64,000 bases of DNA from Amia ocellicauda (GCF_036373705.1 NC_089853.1:4007405-4071404); one strand, 5' to 3'; numbered from the stretch's first letter, positions 21,624-36,600 are shown. Numbers and translations: made by a program. The notes: generated from the letters alone by a model not told the origin.

Positions 21624-24600
21624 ATGCCAGGATCCATGGAGAAAGCTGAGGGAAACTGTAACTTTCAAGGGGAAATATCTCTAGGAAAGGATTTCGACAG
21701 GCAGCTGGGAAAAATGCTGGACTGGATAGAAGAGTGGAATCATTCAGGGGTATGTACAAAAATACAACAACACACAATTCAAGACAACAAATATTCCCAA
21801 GTCATCTGTTTAATGTTGCAAAAGCATGAATTAAGCCTAATTTAATGTATTATTATAATCATTGCAGGTCTCTTTTCTTGTTTGTTAAGCTTACAATTTT
21901 TAATTGAGAGTAAGACTGAAGCATATCGTTTTGTTTCCTATAGATAATATACCATATACAGTATATTACGCTTGTAACCAATCCTTGCATTTGCTATGTA
22001 CTCAATTCCTGCTGAATTAAAGTAATCATGGCGGGCCTCTTACAATACAGTGTAGTATATTGTAAAAAGTGTTGTGCATAAGATTTAGACTGAACATTTT
22101 TTCAAAAGCCCAACTGGGATCCTTTAATTTCACCCATGACACTTGATGGCGTTTTCTTTTGTCAGCCCAAACCTTCTTACCAATAGAAAGCTCTCATCCA
22201 GTTTGGAATTTCCGGTTGGACAGGTAAGCTCGGTTACAGATTTAATTGCATAAGTAATTCTCATTATTAAACATATTTTTTGGCAGAGATGTGTGTGGCT
22301 GGAGCATTTGCTGATCCGCAGTCAGTTCGCTCAGATACAGTTTCTGTGGACTGTGCTGCAGCCTGTTTCCCACAGGGACTTCATGTACACAGGTAATACA
22401 CTATTTCACCCATCAGTCACCAGTAACCTCTTTTCCTGCCCGGGGTCACAGTGAGCCAGAGCCGAACCCAGCGGACTCAGGGCGTGAGGCGGGGCACACC
22501 CTAGACTGGATGCCAGTCCATTGTACGGTGTCACACACACATGTGCATACACACTGTATGAATGCAAAATACAGTATGGCACTTGATTGGAAGGAAATAT
22601 TATCAATATTTGAATTAATCAAGTTACACAATCAGACAGAAAAGTGTAAATTTCCCATGAGGACCCTTCAATAAATATTCTGAAAGTTTCACACCTGGGC
22701 TGTGTTATTTTTTCATTAGGAAACACACACACAAAACAGATATAAGTAGTGGAACATATTTTAACTACACTGTTACTCTCTACCTGTGTCTTTAACAGCT
22801 AGGACGCTATTCCCTGAGTTTGAGTTTCATCCCATCAGCACGGAGTTCAGCCGCCGGCTCCACAGGTGGTGTGAGGGCAGACGGATGGGCAGGTTTCATC
22901 GGACCCCCAGCGTTTTTCTGAGAGACCTGGATGACGTGAGGAGATGCACATCGAGGCAATACACACAGGAGCAAAAGCAGCCGCTAAGGATTGGCCCACT
23001 TAGACCACCCTCCCGAGGAATTAGGTGGGGTTAATACCTGTCTGTAAGGCGTGGGCGAAAAGTGCTGTAAAGCTAACATTCAGCAGAATTTGTAAAAGGT
23101 GAAGTCATACAATATCATACACCATGTTAAAACCATAATGTTTTTTTACAGAGGAGTCTCCTAAGCCCCCCTACAAAATCAAGATCAAACGCAAATAGCA
23201 AACTAGGTTTTTAAGCTTTTAAACAACATAATAATAAATGATAATTAACTAAATATTTTAAGAAATGAAGAATTGGACTGTATGCATATGGGAAATTGAA
23301 GTCATGTGTATATTATCTATATAAACTAGTTATGTTTATTAGTAACGTGCCTTAATATTCTGTCCTGCCCTATGCATATTGTAACTGGATTTTCATTACT
23401 GGAAAAATACATCTCTTTCCCAACTTTATCAAATCAAATCGAACTGTAATCTTCAGCAGCTGGTTTATGTTTCACAATCTCAGATTACCTAAATTAGGTA
23501 TCAAGAGGGATTTTATGAAAAACAAATCAGAAGACCCATATTTCAGGCCTGCCAGCTATGAAGAACCGAATCTAATCAAGAGAATGTGGAAGCTGCCGAA
23601 GCAATCGCAGGTAATCATGAAGTATAACACTGTGATCTGCTTTTCCTGCACATAGTGTTGTGTATTTTACTCATGTGTAGTTAGAAATATACTGACCTCA
23701 CCTGCACCATGCTTAATGTGTCGGTTTTAGTGCGTTCATAATCTGTTGCCTCCTTTTTATTATAGACAGTATGTCCTGGAAAGGAACTTGGTAACTTCTC
23801 CTGGACAAAACTCAACTCTGGACAAGCACAACTCACTTGGATGTATGAACATTACTGGACTGGTATGTAAAGGCATTCCCATTCAAACATTACCATCCTC
23901 ATATAGTGTTACTATACTGTTACCAGTGTTTCATTTTGGATACCCAGTCATGGCACAATAAACACAGTTAAAGAATGTCTCAAATGCATAAACAGATATA
24001 ATACACAGACGGGTGACAAATTAAAGGAAAAACCTGAATAAAGGAGTGGAGGAACATAATGAATGCAGATGCCTCCAAACAGGTGTACTGCATGATACAA
24101 TTAAGCAATTAACATCCTATCAGGCTCTGTGGCATATATACAAATGCTGAGCAGGCCCAGTTGACCTCGATTTTGGATCAAGATGGCAAGAGGAAAGGAT
24201 GTAAGTGACTTTGAAAGAGGCGTCATTATTGGGGCACGAATGGCAGGAGCTTCAGTCACACAGACGCTAACTGGCTCGTGTTCTGGACAAGTGGGCGAGT
24301 GCATGTGTGGGACACCAAGAGAACGGGACAGGCCTGACTGCTGGACCCCTACAGTGAGGGGGTCCGGAGGCTCTGTTATGCTGTGGGGGGCATTTTCCTG
24401 GCATGGTTTGGGTCCACTAGTCCCTTTAGAGGGAAGGGTCTCTGCAGATCATTACAAGGTTATTCTGAGTGATCTCCTTTATCCTATGGTGACACATTTC
24501 TATCCTGATGGGAGTGTCTCTTCCAGGATGACAATGCCCTCATCCACAGGGCACGAGAGTCACTGAATGGGGTAATGAGTATGACAATGATGTGAATCAT

Positions 24601-27600
24601 ATGCTATGGTCTTCGCAGTCACCAGATCTCAACCCAATTGAACACCTATGGGAGATTCTGGACTGACGTGTTAGACAGTGCTAACCACCACCATCATCAA
24701 ACCCCAAATGAGGGAATATCTTGTGTAAGAATGGTGTTCATCCCTCCAGTAGAGTCCAGAGACTCGTACAATCTGTGCCAAGAGCATTGAAGCTGTTCTG
24801 GGGCTCGTGGTGCCCAACACCTCACTGAAACACTTTATGTTGGTTTTCCCTTTAATTTGTCACCCATCTGTATGTGTGCTGTATATAACCATATCATTCC
24901 TGTATTGAGATTAAGTAGATATTAACCAGAACATTTTGATTTTCTTTATTTTGGTACCAATGTTTTCATATTGATATTAAGGTTGTTCACATATATTTCT
25001 CCACAAGGTGGCAGTATTAATCAATCCAAGAGTCATTCATTTCAACATTACAGGCAGCATGAGTGGTAAAAACAAAAGCAGACAAAAGACCAGCTTTGAA
25101 TAAACCTGCTGTAAACACATTACAAGGAAAACAGACACAACTCCTCTGAAAATCCAGATTGGATATTGGTTAAACGTTACAAAGCCTTCCTAAGCACTAA
25201 CAAGTGAAATAAGGTTCTGTTTAAAACATGTTTCATGCTCTGATTTTATGTCACCATCGAGGAATAGTTAAAATGTACAACATGTAAAGATAAAACAGTA
25301 TTTTGAATGGGATTTGGGGTATAGTTAAATAAAATGTACCTGCTTAATTCATTAATTATGAATAAGTTAAATGGTTGTCATGTTACAAGACATATCTGTG
25401 ATAACAGTTTGGGGTTTCTGTTGTTGTTTTGTTTTTATTCTGAATTTCCTTCGGCCCACAGAGGATTTATGGCATAAAAAGAAGATGCTGTGATAAAGAT
25501 TAAGATAGTCGTCAGGAAGCATTTTTTCCCCCTAAGCTTTCATAAATCTTGAGTTTAATAGAGCTGCTCTTCACCACCCCAGCTCGGAGGACCGGGCTGT
25601 GACTAACGCAGCTGCGCTCCTGTATGGCATTATAATTGGTGCCTGGGTCATGAAGCAGCACTATTTCTCATTTTGCTGTGTGGGAGTGGAAATGAAAATG
25701 AAAAATGTGCAAAGATTTCAGCAGAAAAGAAAACGCACTTGCTTACCCTAACCTTTTGGTTTACAAGGGCCCAATTATAAACCCTCACCCTCAGGATTAC
25801 CCTTACAATACATTCAAAGTTTAATGAGGTGTGGGGCTTACCTCCTCAGCAAAAAAAGGTTACTTCTATTGATATAAACAGCTTAGGAGAATATGATGGC
25901 ATTATACTACCTTCTTGGACGACAGATCTCGCTTCAGGGAGCTTCTCAATCCAATTTTATATCTTCGCACCATAGCTAACAACATCACAGTATAATGGAA
26001 GCCGAAGCAGCCCGCTGAAGGCCTACTGAGAGCGGACGATAAACAATATGGCTCATTTCACGAAGAGGAATTTCAATTTTATCGTGACGCAGTTGAGAGC
26101 AGGGGATGCAGCTCTTTCAAATGGCATCTTTATTCCGTCTTGCACCATTCGCTTGGCTTTACCCATGTGGAAACAAAGCCGTGTACTCGGGCTGCACTGG
26201 GCTGTTTTTTCTCAATCAGCTGGACAGCAAATGTTCCCGTACAATAGCTGTACTGTGCTCACAATCAGATTCTGTTTCAAGGTCCACAGAATCAAAAATG
26301 GTAGGGATTTATCATTTAGAGGACTTGTCCAGCGCGGTTGTGCAGTATTGCTTGTGAATGAAGAGGCAACAAAGAAGGGGAACAAGTTGTATCTCAGCTT
26401 TGCAACTGCTGTTCGGTGGAGAGTGAAAGTGTCGCTTATTTTAATTTATTCCTTGTCTGGGCGTCATGTTGGCCTTCTCTGAAATAGGATGACTCGAAAA
26501 GTAATCAATCTGTTATTCACTGGGACACACTAAGGGTTGTGTAGTCGAAAGCCTACGTGGACAGTGCATTTTTAGTTATGTGAAAAGAATACTTTATAAT
26601 ATAGTTTTAAAAAACAACTTTATCCAGTTTTAACATATATGACACAAGGAGGTGCCTAATTCACTGCCAAAACCAAATCTTCTGAAGATGCTTTCGACTT
26701 TTAGATGGTTATTTGATTTATTGCCATCTGTACAAATATGAACAAAACATATTAAAGAGATTCACTACATTCAATTACCTCTTTTACTCTGAAAATGGAG
26801 GGTGTCGATTAGAGGAGTTGCTTCTGATTGTTAGTGGAGTTCCACAGGGATCAGTACTAGGGCCTGTGCTTTTTCTAACCCATATTAATGATCTGGACTC
26901 TGGGATAGACAGCAAACTTATCAAATTTGCAGATGATACTAAAATAGGTGGCTCAGCAGATACAATCTTGGCAGCACAGGCTATTCAAAGGGACTTAGAT
27001 AATATTCAGTTGTGGGCGACACCTGGCAGATGAAATTCAATGTGGACAAGTGCAAGGTAATACATGCAGGTAACAAAAATGTCCACTATAATTACACTAT
27101 GGGAGGAACAGATCTAGATGAAGTAACGCATGAGAAAGACCTAGGAGTCTACGTGGACTCCTCACTTTCTCCATCCAAGCAATGTGGGGAAGCAATAAAA
27201 AAGGCAAACAGGATGCTAGGGTATATTGTCAAAAGTGTAGAATTGAGAACAAGGGCAGTGATGTTCAGACTGTACAATGCACTAGTTAGAGCTCATCTGG
27301 ATACTGTGGACAGTTCTGGGATCCACACTTCAAGAAAGATATCGCTGCTCTAGAGGCAGTTCAGAGGAGAGCAACCAGACTTATTCCAGGTCTGAAGGGA
27401 ATGTCCTACTGAGAGACTGAGGACCTGAACCTTTTCACCCTGGAACGGAGGAGACTACGTGGGGACTTGATCCAAGTCTTCAAAATCATGAAAGGCATCG
27501 ACCACATCAAACCAGAGCATCTTGCGGTTCAGATTGGCCTAGACAAATTACACGAACCCCTTTTGGTGGAAATGTGTTGACCTGAGTATAGAAAGAAGTA

Positions 27601-30600
27601 CGATCACTACAGACCTGTGATCTTCACAAATTACCACAGCCCTTGAACACGAAGCTGATATAGAAAAATACTTCTCAGCATAACAGGCTGGTTGGGGCCA
27701 AGAAACAACAATACCTGATACTAAATAGCTCCCAGATGTCTAGAAAACACCCCCTCTTGACTAACGGAGCCAATTAGGAGCTAGATTACTGACATGGAAG
27801 TGTAATGTAGCTTGTTTCCAATGGGTAATGACATTTTAGCTCGGTGTTTGCGTATAGATACTCTTGTGTCCTGCTGTTTTATATACGAGATGTGATTCAT
27901 TCCTGTAGTGTCTAATGCTCTGGAGGGTTTAGCTGTGTGCAGTATTATCTTTGTCACCCTGATTAGGAACAAATCACACAGTAACTAAAACATTCCTTCG
28001 CAAAAGCCTTTATATTGATTGGAAACAGAAGGAGCAGCTTTTGTTCACTTTGTTTAGCCAGGGAAGCTATGAGCAAATCAGATGGTTTCGTACCTGCCAA
28101 TGTGGTTGAACGAGTTCCACGTGAAAAGTCTGGGGGAAGGACTCCATTATAATCTGTGTAAAGCTGTTTTTACATACGTTTCTCTCATGTTGCGCAGGAT
28201 GCCCAGATGTTGCACTATGCTTACTGTATTTTAATACAATGCTTCTAATTGTTAATTCTCTTTTCTAAGTTGTGAATCTTCCTCTCATCATTTGTGTAAT
28301 TAAAACTGAAATAATAATGAAAAAAAGCAATCTGGTGAGCATGCATTTTTAAAAATCCCATATAAGTGAGTAAACACACTCCAGTTCAGACAAGATAAAA
28401 ATGAAAGGGTATAAATAATACATACATCTGATTTTTTCTTCCTTTTCAGACATGCAGAGGAACTATTTTCTCCAGAAAATGTTACCACTGTTGGATCTAA
28501 GGCAGCATTATTTCATTTCAATGTTTCTGACTGTAAGTAACTGTCCAGCTGACCTGCTGAAGTGCTCATGTGATCACAAAAGGAATATAATTTGTAACAA
28601 GTTTCAGTCTATAATTCATGATTGTAATTTATTTATTTCTGCTTGTTGTGTTATCAGGTGAAGCGCTACAGGGATTTTATTGGCCTCCTCCCAAAGAAAC
28701 TGTCACTAAAGATACTGTCCTATCTGTCACCAAGAGAGCTCCTCGTGACCAGCCAGGTACGTGCAAACACAAACACTTTCCTGTTCGGGAATTGACACAT
28801 TTGTCATTTAATCATTTGATATTTGTGTCATAACATTCTGAAACAGTCTAACCAAGGAAAACAAAATATAACAGTCTAATATAATGAAAGCAAAACAATG
28901 TTAATACACGGATTTGCACTCGTTTTATAAGCTTGTCATTTAAAGAGATATCGGATACATACAAGCAGCAGAATTGAGATAACGTGAGAAACCGTGGCTA
29001 GTTTACCGTTACCTGTTGAAAGTATATCTGATCTATTTCCTTGATAAGTAAAACCCAGCCTGTTGCTTATAACAGAGACAAGGTCTGTACGTTTCTGCAG
29101 CTGTCAGAAAAGTCTGCCCAAAAATCACAGCCTCTTTTGTACTGAAGAAATACAACCCCTATTATGAAATACGTTAAATTGGTGTTTTCACCATGTGGGG
29201 GCGCTGTGTGTTAAGGTTGATCCTGTCGTTGTCACAGAACAGCTTATTATAATAGTGTTCAAAGATCTATAACACGTTTGTGGATATTTTTTAAAAAGAA
29301 TTATGCTGCCTGAAACAAAGAAAGTGCTTTCTATATGTGTAATTAGGTATATCTATGACTTGATTTGGATGCTGTATCGCTATTAAGAAGAGTCTGAGTG
29401 GCTTTTTAATGATCTGAAGTGAACAGGCTCCTCAGACATCAGCAGTTTGATTCTGAAGGGGAAAGTAATTCATATTTCATAATCATTATTTTGTGTGTGT
29501 GTGTTTTCTTATTCTAGCAAGCTTTTAATTTGGAGGACTAATGTGGGAATTTGATTGGGTGCTGTGTGTATTACTGTACGGGTCAAATGCCTACGTTTTT
29601 AATTAAAAACTTAATTAATGAAGGCATATAGGTTGGAAGTTGGCTGGAAAACTGAGTATTGATTTCAGCAGATGTGTACACTTTCAAATTAATTCATCAT
29701 GTCCACCACAAATCTTGTAGAGCAATCAGTTCTAATGTGTTTAACCAGTCCAATTTGTTCTATGTTGATTGCATTTACGTTAAACCTAATTTTGTTTAGT
29801 TTTTTTACATATAATTGCATCATCTGGGAAAACTTATTTATTGTATTCTAGTGTCTAATCATGTAATAAGCTTCACATATGTTGCACTGTTGGAATATGA
29901 CATATATGGTGCAATTCATGTATGTATATGAATAACATTATTGTTGGTGCCAGTATTTTTACACAGGTTTGTAAGTTATACTTTTGTTGTTCTATAATAA
30001 TCAAATTACTACAATTAGCCAATTTAACTATCAAACCATAATTGCTTTATGCATGAGAGATCAGTCAGTATCAGTATTAAAACATAAACATTTAGGAAAG
30101 TTTTTAACTATTAGGGAACACTGTTTACATTTTTTTAAATTCAGTTTGTTATGAATATGTGCTGGTTATCCCAGCATTGCGCGTAGTGTTATTGATTCAA
30201 GCTTTAAAAATCATAAATCTTGAAATGGGGTGCTGAAAGATTTTAATGATAGTGCATCACATGAGAGAGGGTAGGATTTCCTTGTGTTTGCGCTGGATTA
30301 TATCCCATGACAGTGTAGGTGTTATTGGTTTTAAATGTAATCTCAGATAAGAATAAGCAAAAATCTGACAAGGAGAAAACTCATGCACTAAGCTGTGGGA
30401 TTGTTGGACGTTAAAGAGAACTGTAGAAGTCACCTTGTCTTTTCTGACTGCTCTCTTTGTGTCTGTATTGTATTATCCCCAGCCATCTGAACCGAATTGC
30501 ACAGAAATCTCCGTAAAGCACAAATACACTGTTCCAAAGGTTACTGAGATAGAAAGAGGCAGCAGCTAGAAGTCAACAGTTATGGGTATTTGGGTTAGTT

Positions 30601-33600
30601 AATATCAGCTACTGAAGAACAGATGGCTGAAATTAACAGAAGAGCCAGAATGAGCTGCAGTGGTTTTGGAAGATTAAGTGCGATTTCGAAAGGGGAGAGT
30701 GCATTTAGACTGAAAAGAAAAGTCTGCCACCCATGAATACTGCCTTTATAACGTTTTTAATTTGAAAATTGATACAGAAAAATATGGACTTTCACCCACT
30801 CACACACACAAAGAGAAGGGCAAAGCATTGCATGAATAAAGACATTAAAATGGTGTTTAGACTTGGCTACATAAAAAGGCAAGGATCAACCTTGGACCAA
30901 GACCAATCCCAAGAGACAAAAGACCACAGTGAACACACTCTGGACAGATCGAGACAAAATTCAATAGAAAAATCCAGCAGTGGATTGATAGGATCTACCA
31001 GTGCATGATGGGAAAATGGGTAGTTCTGGAGGCCACCATTAAAAGAAAGTCAACTCTAAAGTCAACCCTCACACAGTTTCACTTCTTTCCTTTTTGAATA
31101 CAACACTTCCTGTAAATGCAGCAGCTCTCAACCAGTCCTAACGTTTATACATAACAAGGCTAACACTTCAGTTAAAAAATAAAATACAAAATTGTTATTG
31201 TAAAAACAGTCATTTCGACACTTCTGACACAAAGCAATTTGCGAGATATTGATCACATTAATAATTCTCTTTGTTCCTGCCATTGACCCTTTACCACTCT
31301 TCGTCAAAATTCAATTCCAGGCCCTAAAGATAAATCACTCAGCAGTGACTGACTATGTAGGCTTCTTTCATTTCAGCAGCATCAAAACACCTTTCTCTCT
31401 ACTCTGAAATGGCCGGGGAGGCGTGCCAAGGTGTAGAAAGCATTTGTACCCTCAAACGTTAGTCTGTCATCTAAAAAAAAAAAATCAACATTAAAAACAG
31501 ATTTAATCCACGGGACTCCATAATAAATAATTGTTCTTCTTCATGTAAGCTTTACAACAGTGACCTTGAGCTCCATCCTGGGAAGTGTCTTTAAAAAACG
31601 CCATAACCAACACTTTTTTCAGGAGACCAGGTGTTCGCTTCCCATGCAACATTAGTTCTGATTCACTGGTTGGCAATGTACATTTCTTTTGAAATATAAT
31701 AGATCGATGATACATTATATGGATGTTCATTAGCAGCTGTCTAAGTAATGAGAGCATTTATCTTCTGGGTTTATTTTAAGCAGAGGGAGGCTGTTGTTTA
31801 TCACACACTTACTGATCTTCGTAAATACGGCCAAGAGCTCCCCCTCTGGTCGTTTACTGTGCTGCACTGTTTGTGGCTAAACGCTGAAGAAATATATATT
31901 GAGGGTAGGTAGCCTTTGTGGGACATAAAACAAAGCTGAAATGAGGGAAATATTGTATATTTGGAACCCAAGCCATCTTTTAAATTCATTGATATAGATA
32001 ATTCAAAACTTATTAAAGCATTGAATATAAGCTATAACCATGAGATGTGAGGAGAGTGTCTTTCACTTTATTAGTACAAAAATCCCAGCATAAATACATC
32101 TACTATGATGCATTTATTATATAGGCTGTACTAGAGAAAGGCTAATTATCTTTGTTATCCCGTTTTCAGAGTCAGACTTAGATTAGGCACCCTGTATATT
32201 AGATCTTCCTGATGACATTTCGATTCAGACCGTCTCTTGAATTCTAATTTGACGATCAGAAATGTTCCCATCTGGCGTTATAAAATACCTTTTTTCTATA
32301 TACAGTCCTCCAAGGAGGGATTGTTGTATGTGCAATGTGTGTAGTCAAGCTGGTGTAACACAATTTTAAAAGTGTCTAACCTGCATGCCCAACACATCTG
32401 TGCCAGGTTTACTCCACAGAGAATAGGCAGTGCGCTCACAGCAGCCACAATAATGATTGACAGATTTCATCCTTGAATCTGCTGAAAGAAAATGATACAG
32501 CTGACATGTGTGTCACAGATTTGCAATGATGCATATTCTCTAATCATTCCCTCATTGTTACTTACTTTTTCTTTTACTGCAGGTCAGTAAAACATGGTAC
32601 AAACTGTGCAGCAGCAACTGGCTGTGGCGGATAAAATGCCAGGAGTCCACTGGGGGTAAAACCTTCCCGAAGCCTTTCTTAATAACTGCTGATCAATGAA
32701 AAGCTTTCATCCTTAATCGTATATTTAGATTGGAAAATTAAGTGGGTCCCCATTATAGGCTTTGAAAGACTGAGATTAAAAGGCTGTGAAATCATAAGGA
32801 TGAACACGTTGTCAAAAGTATAAGGCAATTGTCCGCATTGAACAGAGTGTTTATAAAGGGATACAAAACAATGTCGGCTCTATTGTTTGCCACTGTCGAC
32901 TGGTTAATATCCTCCTTATCACCAGGCCTCTGATAAAATGCCTAACATTGTCCGGTTACACTCTAATGAGTTTGTGTCTTCGTGGAACAATACCTTTTTG
33001 GTAAAATAAACACACAACTGATATCAAAGAAGGCCCAATTTTATAGATCTTATGATGGGTAAATACTATGTGAGATAACTGAACACGTGATTTCGTACTA
33101 TTTATCGAACAACTAATATACCAAATAATAATTCATATAACTCAACATGCAGTGAATTATATTCGATCTAGACATTGTGTTAAGTATCTTGCAGAGCAGT
33201 GTATACTGTGCAGTGCACTGTGCAATGTTCGTTTTTCTTTTCCCGGAGAATAATGGTCCAAGTGGAAATGCTAAAAACACCTAGTTAGAAAATGGCACCA
33301 GAGCAGATGGTGAGAAGATAGTCTCCTCAGGTGTCTGCTTCTGTTGTTGGGAGATGGTGTAATTTTTACTATATTGAGAATGGGCTGATGATTTATGGTG
33401 CTTATTTTTCAGGGCTCCCTCTGCCAGCGCCTCCCGACAGCTGGAAGAATGTGTTTAAGAGTGATTACTGTCTCAGGCAAAACTGGGAGGAAGGAAAGTG
33501 CCGGACAGCAGAACTGAAGGGCCACACAGCTGCGTAAGACTCACTCTACTTAGTGTGCTTAAGCGATGATGTATGCTTTCTTGGACTCTTGAAAGAAAAT

Positions 33601-36600
33601 TAAATTATGCATATAATTTACAACGTTATCTACAATCTTCATACATGTGCAAGAATGTGTAATTACCATTCTATAAACATCCAACAACATATCCATGTTT
33701 ATTCCCACTCTGTGCTTTTGTTTAACAAAGAACACGTGTTAAGTAGACTTCAATTTGTGCTTAATGTAGGTTCTTTATTTCAATATTACATTTCTTTGAT
33801 TGCCTTTGATTGTGTCTCTTTGTGTTTTGGTATCCTAAAACTACGAACACTGAAATGCCTTCCTCTGTACTAGTGTAAGTTTAACCTTTGCTAATATTAA
33901 ATTAAAAAGGTGAAACTAAAGGGCACTTTTACTTGTTATGCTTCCCAGTCTTCTAATTAACAAAATGGTAGAACAGTAATATTATGCTGCTCTATGTGCA
34001 GGAGATTAAAGAATATGAACAAAGACCTTGAAAATTGAAATTGTACTATCTCCAAAATTAGAACTAGCTTTTTGGAATTGTGACTCAGAGGAGACACTGT
34101 TTCAGGTGTTATTAAGACATGGTTTTTGAAGTGTTTCTCATAAAAAGAGAACTTACTTATTGAAACCTACAACTTTTAAAATCCAGGCGTTCCCATATAT
34201 GTATATATGTACAGTGAGGGAAAAAAGTATTTGATCCCCTGCTGATTTTGTACGTTTGCCCACTGACAAAGAAATGATCAGTCTATAATTGTAATGGTAG
34301 GTGTATTTTAACAGTGAGAGACAGAATAACAACACAAAAATCCAGAAAAACGCATTTCAAAAAAGTTATCAATTGATTTGCATGTTAATGAGGGAAATAA
34401 GTATTTGACCCCTTCGACTTAGTACTTGGTGGCAAAACCCTTGTTGGCAATCACAGAGGTCAGATGTTTCTTGTAGTTGGCCACCAGGTTTGCACACATC
34501 TCAGGAGAGATTTTGTCCCACTCCTCTTTGCAAATCCTCTCCAAGTCATTAAGGTTTCGAGGCTGACGTTTGGCAACTCGAACCTTCAGCTCCCTCCACA
34601 GATTTTCTATGGGATTAAGGTCTGGAGACTGGCTAGGCCACTCCAGGACCTTAATGTGCTTCTTCTTGAGCCACTCCTTTGTTGCCTTGGCTGTGTGTTT
34701 TGGGTCATTGTCATGCTGGAATACCCATCCACGACCCATTTTCAATGCCCTGGCTGAGGGAAGGAGGTTCTCACCCAAGATTTGACGGTATATGGCCCCG
34801 TCCATCGTCCCTTTGATGCGGTGCAGTTGTCCTGTCTCCTTAGCAGAAAAACACCCCCAAAGCATAATGTTTCCACCTCCATGTTTGACGGTGGGGATGG
34901 TGTTCTTGGGGTCATTCCTCCTCCTACAAACACGGCGAGTTGAGTTGATGCCAAAGAGCTCGATTATGGTCTCATCTGACCACAACACTTTCACCCAGTT
35001 CTCCTCTGAATCATTCAGATGTTGGCAAACTTCAGACGGGCCGTACATGTGCTTTCTTGAGCAGGGGGACCTTGCGGGCGCTGCAGGATTTCAGTCCTTC
35101 ACGGCGTAGTGTGTTACCAATTGTTTTCTTGGTGACTATGGTCCCAGCTGCCTTGAGATCATTAACAAGATCCTCCCGTGTAGTTCTGGGCTGATTCCTC
35201 ACCGTTCTCATGATCATTGAAACTCCACGAGGTGAGATCTTGCATGGAGCCCCAGACCGAGGGAGACTGACAGTTATTTTGTGTTTCTTCCATTTGCGAA
35301 TAATTGCACCAACTGTTGTCACCTTTTCACTAAGCTGCTTGGCGATGGTCTTGTAGCCCATTCCAGCCTTGTGTAGGTCTACAATCTTGTCCCTGACATC
35401 CTCTTTGGTCTTGGCCATGGTGGAGAGTTTGGAATCTGATTGATTGATTGCTTCTGTGGACAGGTGTCTTTTATACAGGTAACGAGCTGAGATTAGGAGC
35501 ACCCCCTTTAAGAGAGTGCTCCTAATCTCAGATCGTTACCTGTATAAAAGACACCTGGGAGCCAGAAATCTTGCTGATTGATAGGGGATCAAATACTTAT
35601 TTCCCTCATTAACATGCAAATCAATTTATAACTTTTTTTAAATGCGTTTTTCTGGATTTTGTTGTTGTTATTCTGTCTCTCACTGTTAAAATACACCTAC
35701 CATTAAAATTATAGACTGATCATTTCTTTGTCAGTGGGCAAACGTACAAAATCAGCAGGGGATCAAATACTTTTTTCACTCACTGTATATTGTACATTAG
35801 CCATAAGTTTTACTGATTCTTCCCACCCACTCTATGTGGAATTAAAAAACATTTCAAATTACTCTTTTTATGCTTAAGTGAGTAAGCAAGTTCATGGTTT
35901 GTTCACTTTAATACATACAGTTCCATGTTTTATGAATTACTTTGATCCAATTGTTTTCTGTCAGGGTTTGTTGTTTGGCTGTTGGTGGTAAGTATCTGGC
36001 CAGTGGGAGTCAAGATAAAACCATTAAAGTGTGGCTCCTGAGCAATGGAGACCATGTGCAGACACTGGCAGGCCACAGGAGAGGAGTCTGGGGTCTTCAG
36101 TTCTTTACCACGAATCTCCTCGTTAGTTCTTCCTATGACTCCTCAATCAAGGTAATGTTACTGTAAAAACCTCTCATAGTAGAATAAAGTAAAACATGCA
36201 ATTTTTGATTTCTCTGTCTTCTTAAAAAAGTGTGAGTAGCTCTAACTTCCTCCGGTGCTGCAGTCACCTGTTTAGCGGAGCAGCTTGTGGATTTTATTTT
36301 CAAATCATGAAGATAAATCAGATTCAGATAATCTGGGCGAAAGATGATAGCCTTTTAGAGCTTTCTGGTCAGACTCCGTCTCTGGTGATCGTTTCAAATA
36401 GTGTTTTCATGAAGGGGAGCATTTATTCCTTATTGTGCATATCCAGCATCTGGCTGAACAGTGGCCTGTATTGTCCAGACTGTTTTATCAAATTACAACA
36501 CAACGTAATAAAAGTGGTCAGAAAAGAGATGAGATTTCCTCTCATATAAGGAGTGTTTTTGTTTTCTTTAATCTCATTCCTGGAAAGAAATTCTTCAGAG

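Larger units (their letters stand above)
34212..35785 (-). mobile_element. Complete-length Tc1-like transposon with long inverted repeats
   Basis: Left end CAGTGAGGGAAAAAAGTATT and inverted right end CAGTGAGTGAAAAAAGTATT are both flanked by TA (34210-34211, 35786-35787). The terminal repeats are about 200 bp, with the start motif (AAGTATTTGA) repeated near each inner edge, the IR/DR layout of fish Tc1 elements. Total length 1574 bp. Inserted in the F-box/WD40 intron between 33533 and 35965. The right inner edge also holds a strong hairpin (see separate entry). Confidence 0.95.

Noticed and set aside
22289..22392. Alternative reading frame of F-box/WD40 exon 3 ([12 protein letters not shown])
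   Set aside because: It is open and can be joined using other acceptors, but the frame [13 protein letters not shown] gives a helical segment resembling FBXW10-type proteins and simpler splice choices.
23153..23218. Exon-like stretch reading [15 protein letters not shown] before a stop
   Set aside because: It has an acceptor, but no phase joins it to the F-box/WD40 exons on either side, while 23024 to 23457 joins cleanly without it.
26048..26482. 144-codon plus-strand ORF in an F-box/WD40 intron
   Set aside because: No family likeness and no splice sites; another frame is open across the same bases, so this is low-stop chance sequence.
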